A stretch of DNA of 64,000 nucleotides from Acidobacteriota bacterium (lineage in GTDB: Bacteria; Acidobacteriota; Blastocatellia; RBC074). The notes under the pieces are model-generated. The model saw nothing but the letters and a program-made list of their open reading frames with translations. It ran no database searches and was not told the DNA's origin. Location: the NCBI GenBank assembly GCA_016196035.1, contig JACPYM010000074.1, forward strand, positions 1-64,000, read 5' to 3'. Shown one piece after another: positions 1-7,120 of the stretch. Numbering within the stretch: the stretch's first letter is position 1; every line of letters starts with the position of its first letter. The translations under genes were made by a program, and so were the position numbers.

Positions 1-66
1 CGGACAGCACAAGCCGTGCGGATGAAGCTGCTGCGCCAACCACAACGTGCAGGCTTCGGCATCTAG
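1..66 (+). CDS. possible 3' end of an upstream gene (partial)
   Basis: Frame 1 is open from the window edge to a TAG at 64-66 and would encode the last 21 residues of a protein (ending AGFGI). The sequence is too short to assign to a family. It is called only because the frame is open up to the edge and the next gene begins 65 bases later on the same strand. It could equally be noncoding. Confidence 0.25.
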   Translation, partial: RTAQAVRMKLLRQPQRAGFGI

Positions 67-131
67 GAGATCGTTAAGGGGAAAGTCAATCATTCCCTAA
101 GCTTACCCCTGGCGATGCAAACTGACTACAC

Positions 132-926
132 ATGAGCCAAGATTCTTTAGGCAGACAAATGCGAATCAATCAAACAAAAGCCAAACTCAAAGCTGGCGCG
201 ACAGTCCACGGCTGTTTCGTGCGTTACCCCGAACCCGCGTTGATCGAGATGCTCGGCTATTACGGCTGGGATTTCATTATGTTCGACGGCGAACACAGCA
301 CCATCACGCCGCGCGATTGCGAACAGTTGACGCGGGCGGCGGAATTGCAAAATGTCACGCCGCTGGTGCGTGTGACGACGAACCAGCAGCCGGTGATCCT
401 GCGGTTTATGGATACGGGCGTGATGGGCGCGATGGTGCCGATGATCAATACCGTCGCCGATGCCGAAGCCGCCGTGCGTTCGCTCAAATATGCCCCGCGC
501 GGTCAACGCGGTCTGGCGGGCGGGCGCGCGGCTGCTTACGGGCAAGTGCCCGGCTTCAATTTCAAACGCTACGTCGAAGAGGCGAACAATGAAACGCTGC
601 TGATCGCGCAGATCGAAACCGCTGCCGCCGTCGCGGCGTTGCCTGACATCGTCCAAATCCCGGACATTGACGTGATCTTCATCGGGCCGACCGACCTGTC
701 GCAATCCCTCGGCGTGCCGGGCGAATTGCAGCATCCGGTGGTGCAGGAAATGTTCGACCGCATCGTTTCGATTGTGACCGCGTCAGACAAAGCCTTGGGC
801 ATCTTGGTGCCGAATGCGGAAGCCGCGCGGCAGTGGCAAGCGCGCGGCGCACGCTTTGTGTTGGTGGTGATGGATGCGCTGTTAGGGCCGGCGTGTCGCG
901 GCTTTTTGCAAATGGTGCGCGAGTAA
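132..926 (+). CDS. HpcH/HpaI-family aldolase/citrate lyase
   Basis: A class II pyruvate aldolase of the HpaI/GarL type, 264 residues, expected in the cytosol. These enzymes split 2-oxo-3-deoxy acids into pyruvate and an aldehyde using a divalent metal. The TIM-barrel landmarks are present: FDGEH near 51-55 (catalytic His55), PLVRV with Arg80, PRGQRG near 122-127, Glu162 in IAQIET and Asp188 in GPTDLS, the last two being the expected metal ligands. Length is normal. The ATG at 132 has no clear ribosome site. An in-frame ATG at 159, which begins with the more typical MRIN..K, is an equally good start. The true substrate cannot be read from the sequence. Neighbouring RraA-like, GMC and KDPG aldolase genes suggest sugar-acid or aromatic-derived keto-acid catabolism. 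Confidence 0.9.
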   Translation: MSQDSLGRQMRINQTKAKLKAGATVHGCFVRYPEPALIEMLGYYGWDFIMFDGEHSTITPRDCEQLTRAAELQNVTPLVRVTTNQQPVILRFMDTGVMGAMVPMINTVADAEAAVRSLKYAPRGQRGLAGGRAAAYGQVPGFNFKRYVEEANNETLLIAQIETAAAVAALPDIVQIPDIDVIFIGPTDLSQSLGVPGELQHPVVQEMFDRIVSIVTASDKALGILVPNAEAARQWQARGARFVLVVMDALLGPACRGFLQMVRE

Positions 927-929
927 AAT

Positions 930-1035
930 CTGGGTACGCATCGCTTCCAGCGTGCAGTCTCGGCGTGAGACCTTTTCCTTCCGGCAGGAAGCTGTCTGCC
1001 GCCGAGACTGCACGCTGGAGGCGATGCGTACCCAG
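930..1035. repeat. inverted repeat family 1, copy A
   Basis: Two arms of about 36 bases (930-965 and 1000-1035) are near-perfect reverse complements; the outer motif is CTGGGTACGC. The arms share sequence with elements at 48031-48126 and 52989-53112. It lies between two convergent genes and could form a long hairpin in either transcript. Confidence 0.9.
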
Positions 1036-1041
1036 GTTTGC

Positions 1042-1806
1042 TCAGATGCGATTGAATTTCTCGATGGCTTTGGTCAGCGATTTGAACTGGCGGATGAAGG
1101 GGAACATGCCGCTTTCGCGTTGATCAATTTCCTGCGCTTTCTTCAGCACCTCTGCGGCGCGTTCCTGCGGCACGACGACGACGCCGTCTTCATCGGCGAC
1201 GATGATGTCGCCGGGGCGCACGGTCACACCGCCGCATTCAACGGGCACGTTGCGCGCGACCGTCGCGTAATGCCCAACCGCCGTGCGCGGCGAAAGCGAA
1301 CGCGCATACACCGTCAAGCCCATCCGCCGGATGTCCCACACGTCACGGATCGCGCCGTCCAGTACCATCCCGGCCATCCCACGCACTTTGGCCGCCGTCG
1401 CCATCAGATTGCCCATCGCCGCGATGTCAAGTGTGCCTTCCATCACGATGACGCCGACTTCGCCGGGCTTGGCGTTGTCAATCATCTCAACCGAATGCTT
1501 GGTCGAAAGCGCGGGAGTCGCCTGTTCGGGCGGCGCGGGCTTGACCAGCGAAGTCACCGCGCGTCCGACAATCGGCACGCCGTTGACCAGTTTCATGTCG
1601 TGCCACATCGTGCCGTTCTTGCCGGTGACGAGTTCGACCGCATCGGAGACGGATGCAGGATAGGATTTCTTGAACGCGGCGATCAGCGGCTCATCCGGCG
1701 GGCCAACAGTTTTCCTTTTCTGTACGGCGGCCAGCACGAAACAGGCCAGCAGCGCAACAATCAGTAAAGCCAGTAAGGAGGTGCGGCGCGTCAGTAATGT
1801 TTTCAT
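1042..1806 (-). CDS. RraA-like aldolase-family protein with membrane or lipoprotein leader
   Basis: 254 residues. The C-terminal two thirds match the RraA/HMG-CHA aldolase fold (4-hydroxy-4-methyl-2-oxoglutarate aldolase-like): MGNLMATAA near 131-139, VLDGAIRD with Arg154 and Asp155 (the conserved RD pair), then ECGGV and PGDII/ADEDGVVVVP. Unlike normal cytosolic family members, residues 1-30 form a basic n-region followed by a long hydrophobic stretch, and LLAC at 19-22 could be a lipobox. The product is therefore probably membrane-attached or exported, which is odd for this enzyme family. It is convergent with the HpcH aldolase gene. RraA-like proteins range from aldolases to RNase E regulators, so the activity is unproven. 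Confidence 0.8.
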   Translation of the reverse strand: MKTLLTRRTSLLALLIVALLACFVLAAVQKRKTVGPPDEPLIAAFKKSYPASVSDAVELVTGKNGTMWHDMKLVNGVPIVGRAVTSLVKPAPPEQATPALSTKHSVEMIDNAKPGEVGVIVMEGTLDIAAMGNLMATAAKVRGMAGMVLDGAIRDVWDIRRMGLTVYARSLSPRTAVGHYATVARNVPVECGGVTVRPGDIIVADEDGVVVVPQERAAEVLKKAQEIDQRESGMFPFIRQFKSLTKAIEKFNRI

Positions 1807-1820
1807 ATTCCCTCACTCTT

Positions 1821-1898
1821 CTTCCCACGAAGGCACACGAAGCAGCACGAAGAAAACCAGTGGCTCCTTCGTGCTGCTTCGTGTGCCTTCGTGGGAAG
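1821..1898. repeat. inverted repeat family 2, copy A
   Basis: A hairpin with arms CTTCCCACGAAGGCACACGA and its complement around a short AT-richer loop. The same element recurs at 7138-7211, 26345-26421, 32613-32689 and 54743-54825. It sits six bases downstream of the GMC oxidoreductase stop, between it and the RraA-like start. Confidence 0.9.
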
Positions 1899-1903
1899 AA
1901 CAT

Positions 1904-3541
1904 TCAACTGCGTCTGAGTTGTTCGTGCAGATGATCGGCGCAGCGCGAGGCCAGCGCCATCACGGTCAAGGTCGGATTCTTTTCCGAAAAATCAATAAAG
2001 CCGCTGCCATCGGCGACGTAAAGATTCTGCACGTCGTGCGACTGCAAATACGGCGTCAGCACCGAAGTCTTCGGGTCATTGCCCATCTTGCAGGTGCCGA
2101 CCCAGTGCACGCTGTCTACGCCCGGATTGGGACTGGTACCCGTCACCACGCCACCCGAGGCCTCGATGATCGAACTGATTTTCTCAATGGCGTCCTTATG
2201 AATCGCGCGGTCTTCGCTGGTCAGGCTGAAATGGATTTTGGGCACGGCCAGCCCGTAGATGTCTTTCACTTCAGGGTCGAGTTCCATGTATTTTTCGGGC
2301 GACGCGATCATGCCGTTTTGCGAATACATGCTCAGCAAGCCCGGATAGCGGTGGCGCGCCTCGCGTTTCAAATCCACGCCAAAGCCGCCGATGTTTTGCA
2401 CAAAGCCCGGATTGCCAATCCCCGCGCGCGAGCCGGAATCCACAATGATGTGATAACCTTTCGGGAAATCGGGATGCGGCTTGTCATAATAAAACGACGC
2501 GATGTAAGCGTGGCTGCTCTCCGTCCCGTCGTCGTTGCCCAGGCGCGCGATGTCGCTGCCATACATGGTTTTCAAATACCCTTGCACGCTGGAGGACGTG
2601 TGCGAGATCAGATTCCTGCCGACCAAGCCGCTCGAATTCGCCAAGCCATTGGGCACGTGCTGCGATTTCGACAGCAGCAACAGCCGCGCCGATTCAATCG
2701 GCCCGCAGGCCAGCACGACGTAACGCGCGCGGACTTCCTGACTCTGGCGCGTGCGCGCATCGAAGTAACGCACGCCCTCCGCTCGGCTGCCGTCCTTACT
2801 CATCATGACCTCGGCGGCGTTGGCATAGAGAATCAACTTGCACTTGCCGGTCTTGAGCGCGGCGGGCAGCGCGGTGTTGGCCGACGTGTATTTCGCGTCT
2901 ACGTCGCAGCCGCGCATGCAATGGCCGCAATAATGACAGGCGGGCCGGTTCGAACCGGTCTTCTCAGTCAGAATCGCCTTGCGCGCCGTGATCATCTTGA
3001 AACGCTTGGCGTCGAGCTTGTTGCAGCCCTTTTGAATTTCATACGCCGCGCAACTCCACTTCAGCGGTTTGAGAAAGATGCCATCGGGCACGTTGGGATG
3101 ATGATCGTAATTGCCGGTCACGCCCATCAGCCGTTCCATGCGGTCGTAATGCGGCGCGAGCTCTTCGTACTTCACAGGCCACGCAGCAAAGTCATAGGTG
3201 CTGTTGCGCCAGCTCAGCCCCGCCCACAGCAGCGTCTTGCCGCCTACGACTTTGGACAGGAAATGATCGAAGCGTTGGTAATCGCCCGCTTTGGTGAACG
3301 GCTCTTTCGTGCGGTCAACAGTAAGATGTGCGCGCGGGTCCCAGCCTCTACCGTTCTTGGGCAATTCGTAAGGCATCGTGTGGCTGAAAAAGTCTTTCGC
3401 CGGATCAACCCACTTGCCCGCTTCGAGCACGACAACCGAAGCGCCTTTTTGGGCCAATTGCATCGCCACGACCCCACCGGCAGCGCCGGAGCCGACGACG
3501 CAGACGTCATAAGTTGCAGTATTTTGATTTTGTGGAGTCAT
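1904..3541 (-). CDS. GMC-family FAD-dependent oxidoreductase
   Basis: About 545 residues from the ATG at 3541; an upstream in-frame ATG at 3571 would run into the preceding gene. The N-terminus carries the FAD-binding Rossmann motif VGSGAAGG. A cysteine-rich CHYCGHCMRGC segment near the middle and a C-terminal HWVGTCKMG motif followed by LYVADGS and NPTLTVMALA are typical of the GMC/BetA branch related to gluconate or sorbose dehydrogenase large subunits. It should oxidise a sugar, polyol or alcohol using FAD; no Tat signal is visible. It follows the small lipoprotein gene by four bases and probably shares a transcript with it and the KDPG aldolase. Confidence 0.9.
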   Translation of the reverse strand: MTPQNQNTATYDVCVVGSGAAGGVVAMQLAQKGASVVVLEAGKWVDPAKDFFSHTMPYELPKNGRGWDPRAHLTVDRTKEPFTKAGDYQRFDHFLSKVVGGKTLLWAGLSWRNSTYDFAAWPVKYEELAPHYDRMERLMGVTGNYDHHPNVPDGIFLKPLKWSCAAYEIQKGCNKLDAKRFKMITARKAILTEKTGSNRPACHYCGHCMRGCDVDAKYTSANTALPAALKTGKCKLILYANAAEVMMSKDGSRAEGVRYFDARTRQSQEVRARYVVLACGPIESARLLLLSKSQHVPNGLANSSGLVGRNLISHTSSSVQGYLKTMYGSDIARLGNDDGTESSHAYIASFYYDKPHPDFPKGYHIIVDSGSRAGIGNPGFVQNIGGFGVDLKREARHRYPGLLSMYSQNGMIASPEKYMELDPEVKDIYGLAVPKIHFSLTSEDRAIHKDAIEKISSIIEASGGVVTGTSPNPGVDSVHWVGTCKMGNDPKTSVLTPYLQSHDVQNLYVADGSGFIDFSEKNPTLTVMALASRCADHLHEQLRRS

Positions 3542-3545
3542 TTGT

Positions 3546-3971
3546 TTAGTGCTTATACGCTCGACGAACATGCGACTCTACCAGCCGATCTTGCTCATCG
3601 AAGAAGAACAAGGCGTGGAGGAGAACGCTATACATGATGGACCAGTCGCTATCCACCACGCCAAAATCAGCCAACACATACCCTTTGATCTTGGGTAGAT
3701 TCTTTTCCGGCTTGTACGGCATCTCGGGGCCTGTGCCCAGTTGGGAAAGATCGTGCTGATACGGATTGCGCGTGGGCTTCTTGCCATCAATGACAAGCCG
3801 GTCAATAAAGGCTTCGACCTCAGCTCCGCTTTCGCCGATAACAACTTCGCGGCTGACGATCGTTTCCAGTTCGGCTTCCATCTTACGAGCACGCTCACCT
3901 TTGGAACAGGCCGAAGCCATCACACTAAAGACCAGCAAACTGATTTGGAGTAGTCTTAACCGCATATTCAT
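3546..3971 (-). CDS. small predicted lipoprotein of unknown function
   Basis: 141 residues with a signal peptide ending in a lipobox-like MASAC at about 18-22, so probably a lipid-anchored envelope protein. The mature part is hydrophilic, starts with a charged helix (GERARKMEAELETIV) and has no motif I recognise. The start overlaps the stop of the KDPG aldolase gene by four bases (ATGA), and its stop is four bases before the GMC oxidoreductase start, so the three genes look like one operon. Nothing in the sequence reveals a role. Confidence 0.75.
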   Translation of the reverse strand: MNMRLRLLQISLLVFSVMASACSKGERARKMEAELETIVSREVVIGESGAEVEAFIDRLVIDGKKPTRNPYQHDLSQLGTGPEMPYKPEKNLPKIKGYVLADFGVVDSDWSIMYSVLLHALFFFDEQDRLVESHVRRAYKH

Positions 3972-4603
3972 TGACGTAATTCGCGCACCAGCGCCACCGC
4001 CTCGCCCGCCAATACCCGCACGCGGTCAAACTCGCCCGCGTTCAGCAACCCCGGCTTCACCATCCAACTACCACCACAGGCCACGATCTGTTTGAGCGCC
4101 AGATACTGGCCGATGTTTTTCGGATCAATGCCACCGGTCGGAATGAATTTGACTTGGGCGTAAGGCGCGCAGACGGCTTGCAAAAACTTGATGCCGCCCG
4201 CCGCTTCCGCCGGAAAGAATTTCAGCACCTCGCAGCCTTTGCTCAGCGCCAATTCGATTTCGGTCGGCGTACACACACCAGGAAAGATCGGCGCGGGTTT
4301 GGTCAGGCAATGCTCGACCACCAGCGGATTGGTGCCGGGCGAGACAATGAATTCGGCCCCTTCGCCCAAGGCCATGTCTACTTGCTCGGCGGTGAGCACG
4401 GTGCCCGCGCCGAGCAGCAATTCGGGAAAGCGTTTTTTGATTTGGCCAATGGCGGCGGCGGCGGCGGCGGTGCGAAACGTGATCTCGGCGCAGGGCAAGC
4501 CACCCGCGAGCAGGGCTTCGGCCAACGGCAGCGCCTGTTCCAGTTTGGGAATGGCGACGACCGGGATGATGCCAAGCTGCTGAATGCGTTCGACAATGTT
4601 CAT
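3968..4603 (-). CDS. eda: KDPG/KHG aldolase (2-dehydro-3-deoxyphosphogluconate aldolase)
   Basis: 211 residues, full length for the class I KDPG/4-hydroxy-2-oxoglutarate aldolase family, cytosolic. The reaction splits KDPG into pyruvate and glyceraldehyde-3-phosphate, the last step of the Entner-Doudoroff and uronate pathways. Visible residues are Glu40 and Arg44 in AEITFRT, the GAGTV motif, and the Schiff-base Lys128 in EVLKFFPAE, followed by the phosphate-binding TGGI loop. A run of six alanines after EITFRT comes from a GGC-rich stretch. It is the first gene of a minus-strand operon with a lipoprotein and a GMC oxidoreductase gene, which fits oxidation of a sugar to its acid followed by aldol cleavage. 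Confidence 0.92.
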   Translation of the reverse strand: MNIVERIQQLGIIPVVAIPKLEQALPLAEALLAGGLPCAEITFRTAAAAAAIGQIKKRFPELLLGAGTVLTAEQVDMALGEGAEFIVSPGTNPLVVEHCLTKPAPIFPGVCTPTEIELALSKGCEVLKFFPAEAAGGIKFLQAVCAPYAQVKFIPTGGIDPKNIGQYLALKQIVACGGSWMVKPGLLNAGEFDRVRVLAGEAVALVRELRQ

Positions 4604-4909
4604 GATTTGCGTTCTCGACGGATAAAACTATTGAACTATCAGGTTGCTTGAAATTGCTCAGCAGAGACGAGCGGATGTATGCAGGCGCTCTTCACTGCTG
4701 GGTCAGCATTGTATGCAAAGAACTTTCATTTGACAGCAGACACGGCAAAGGAAGGTAGAGTTCGTGAAAATATCTGGCCGGGGCAATGGGCGCGGCGCGC
4801 AAATGACAAGGTATTCCCGTCCCAGGCAAGCAAACCCAGCTTTGCACCAGCGGCGCTTGAGGCTAAACTGCGCACGAACAAATTTCTGGCACATCCCAAG
4901 AGGTTATCC
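4604..4909. other. divergent intergenic region
   Basis: 306 bases between the divergent KDPG aldolase and VWA genes. A TTGACA hexamer is at 4730-4735 on the plus strand, but I see no convincing -10 at the right distance. The reading frame of the VWA gene is open upstream to 4679, but that extension lacks coding character. No RNA gene or repeat is seen. Confidence 0.4.
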
Positions 4910-7120
4910 ATGAAAAGATTGATTCTGAGCGCGAGCATCTTTGGCGTAGTGTTGGCGATCGGCTGGCCCGTTTTGCACAGCCGGGCACAACAGAAACCCG
5001 TCCCCAAAGTGCAAGAGGTAATGAACACCACGGCGGTGCTGGTTGACATCGTCGTGAAAGACCGCCGGGGCCGCGTCGTCAAAGACCTCAGCGCCGATGA
5101 CTTTGAAGTTCTCGAAGATGGCGTCAAGCAAACCGTGGACGGCTTTGAACGCATTTCGCGCGAATCCGGCCTAGTCGCCGAAGCCAAAGAAAAAGCCGCC
5201 CCCAAACCGGCCAACACTACGCCGGTCACGGTGCGTGATCCGAATGACAAGCAAATGGGGGCGACGGCCATGGCGCTGGTCTTTGACCGCCTCTCGCCAG
5301 ATGCGCGCAATCGCGCCCGGCAAGCCGCGTTGTCTTACGTCGGCAGTGTCAAAGAGCTTTCCGCTTATACCGGCGTTTACTCGGTCAACCTTTCGCTGTC
5401 GGCGATTCAGAGCTTCACGCGCGATCCGCAATTGGTGAAACTGGGTATCGAAAAGGCCGGTGTGCGCGCCTCAGCGTCATTCACGGGCGGTTCGGCGGGC
5501 AACGCGCAAGCGTCGCTCAATAAGGAAGCGCAAGCGCTCAACGCCGCAACCAGTGCGGCAAACGCAGCCAGTGCCGCGGGCGCAGCCGGTGGCGCGGGCG
5601 CGGGCGCAGCCGGCAGTGCGGCGGGGGCCGCTGGTGTAGACGCGCAGTTCATCGAAATGAATCGCCGCATGACGGAAACTTACGAAGCGCTCGAACGCAA
5701 TCAACAAGGGTTCGCCACGGTCAACAGCTTGATGGCCTTGGTGAATTCGATGGCGACGATGCCCGGACGCAAAGCTGTCGTCTATTTTTCGGAAGGCATC
5801 GCCATTCCGCCTGACGTAGCGCAACAGTTTCGCTCGGTCGTCAACGCCGCCAATCGGGCGAACGTGGCGATTTATGCCGTAGACGCCGCCGGCTTGCGCA
5901 CCGAAAGCACGCTGTCACAAACGCGCGACACGGTGAACGCCATTTCCGCGCGCCGCCAGGGCCAACTTGCCAGCAGCGGCCCCATCGTCGGCGACGCCCT
6001 GACCAAACAGCTCGAACGCAACGAAGACCAATTGCGCGGCGATCCGCAAAGCGGCCTGATGGCGCTGTCGCAGGAAACCGGTGGAACCTTCATCGGCAAC
6101 GGCAACGACATCGGCGAAAAACTCAAAGAGGTAGACGAGGACATGAACACCTATTACTTGGTGAGTTACACGCCGAGCAATGGCAATTTCGACGGCAAGT
6201 TCCGCAAGATCGAAGTCAAACTCAAACGCGGCGGCCTGACGGTGCAGGCGCGCAACGGTTATTACGCGGTGAATACGCCGGGCTATGTGCCGGTGCTTTA
6301 CTACGAAACACCCGCGCTGGCAATTTTGGCGAAGCCCAATCCGCCCATCACGTTTCCCGTCCTAACGCTGGGCACGAATTTCCCCGAAGCGACGCGCCCC
6401 TTGCGCTCGGTCGTCGAAGTGCAAGCGCCCGCGAGTGCTTTCACGTTCGTGCAGGATCATGACAAGAAAACCTTTCAGACTGATTTTTCCATTGTCGTGC
6501 TGATTCGTGACCGCGAGCGGCAAGTCGTCGGCAAGCTCAGCCGCCAATACGTCCTGCGCGGGCCGCTCGACAAACTGGAGAGCGTCAAGGGCAGCGCGAT
6601 TCGCTTTTATAAAGAAACCGAATTGCCGCCGGGCCGCTACGAACTCGAAGCCATCGCTTACGATGCGCCGTCTGAAAAAGCCTCAGTGCGCATCGGCAGT
6701 CTGGATGTCGCCGACCCCACCGAAACCAAACTGCGCATGAGTTCGGTGGCGATCATTCAACGCATCGCCACCACGCAGGAAAAAACCGAGAATCCCTTTC
6801 AGGTCGGCGAATCCCTGCTCATCCCCAGTCTGACGGGCATCACCCACAAAGCCCTGAAGCAAATGCTGTTTTATTTCGTCGTTTACCCGGCCAGGGGCGC
6901 CAAAGCGCCGGCAGAGTTCAGGCTGCAAATCACGCAAAACGGCAAGTCCTTCGCCGACCTGCCGCTCAAACTCGCCGCGCCCGACGACAAAGGCCGCAGC
7001 GCTTTTGCCAGCGGCATTCCGATTGAGAGCCTGAGTCCGGGCGGTTACGCCTTGCGCATCACGGTCAAGGACGAACAAACCACTCTCACACGCTCGACGC
7101 CTTTCATGATCGAACCTTGA
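4910..7120 (+). CDS. secreted VWFA-related protein (acidobacterial VWA family)
   Basis: 736 residues from the ATG at 4910, chosen because AAGAGG lies seven bases upstream and a clear signal peptide follows (MKRLILSASIFG...SRAQQ). After the leader comes the family signature LVDIVVKDRRG..V.DL...DFEVLEDG, then a von Willebrand A-like domain; the usual metal-site motif appears degenerate (LVFDRLSPD). Residues about 193-245 are an insert made almost only of Ala, Gly and Ser. The C-terminal third is rich in beta strands. Such proteins are abundant in Acidobacteriota and are expected outside the cytoplasm, with binding or scaffold roles not established. It is followed directly by a CRTAC1 gene whose most upstream start overlaps its stop. 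Confidence 0.88.
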   Translation: MKRLILSASIFGVVLAIGWPVLHSRAQQKPVPKVQEVMNTTAVLVDIVVKDRRGRVVKDLSADDFEVLEDGVKQTVDGFERISRESGLVAEAKEKAAPKPANTTPVTVRDPNDKQMGATAMALVFDRLSPDARNRARQAALSYVGSVKELSAYTGVYSVNLSLSAIQSFTRDPQLVKLGIEKAGVRASASFTGGSAGNAQASLNKEAQALNAATSAANAASAAGAAGGAGAGAAGSAAGAAGVDAQFIEMNRRMTETYEALERNQQGFATVNSLMALVNSMATMPGRKAVVYFSEGIAIPPDVAQQFRSVVNAANRANVAIYAVDAAGLRTESTLSQTRDTVNAISARRQGQLASSGPIVGDALTKQLERNEDQLRGDPQSGLMALSQETGGTFIGNGNDIGEKLKEVDEDMNTYYLVSYTPSNGNFDGKFRKIEVKLKRGGLTVQARNGYYAVNTPGYVPVLYYETPALAILAKPNPPITFPVLTLGTNFPEATRPLRSVVEVQAPASAFTFVQDHDKKTFQTDFSIVVLIRDRERQVVGKLSRQYVLRGPLDKLESVKGSAIRFYKETELPPGRYELEAIAYDAPSEKASVRIGSLDVADPTETKLRMSSVAIIQRIATTQEKTENPFQVGESLLIPSLTGITHKALKQMLFYFVVYPARGAKAPAEFRLQITQNGKSFADLPLKLAAPDDKGRSAFASGIPIESLSPGGYALRITVKDEQTTLTRSTPFMIEP

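Noticed and set aside
1670-3637. A 655-residue plus-strand frame
   Set aside because: It is antisense to the GMC oxidoreductase gene, which has clear FAD and active-site motifs; the plus-strand translation is Arg/Ala/His-rich with no domain.
4154-4651. Plus-strand 165-residue frame
   Set aside because: Antisense to the KDPG aldolase gene, which has the Schiff-base lysine and other family motifs.
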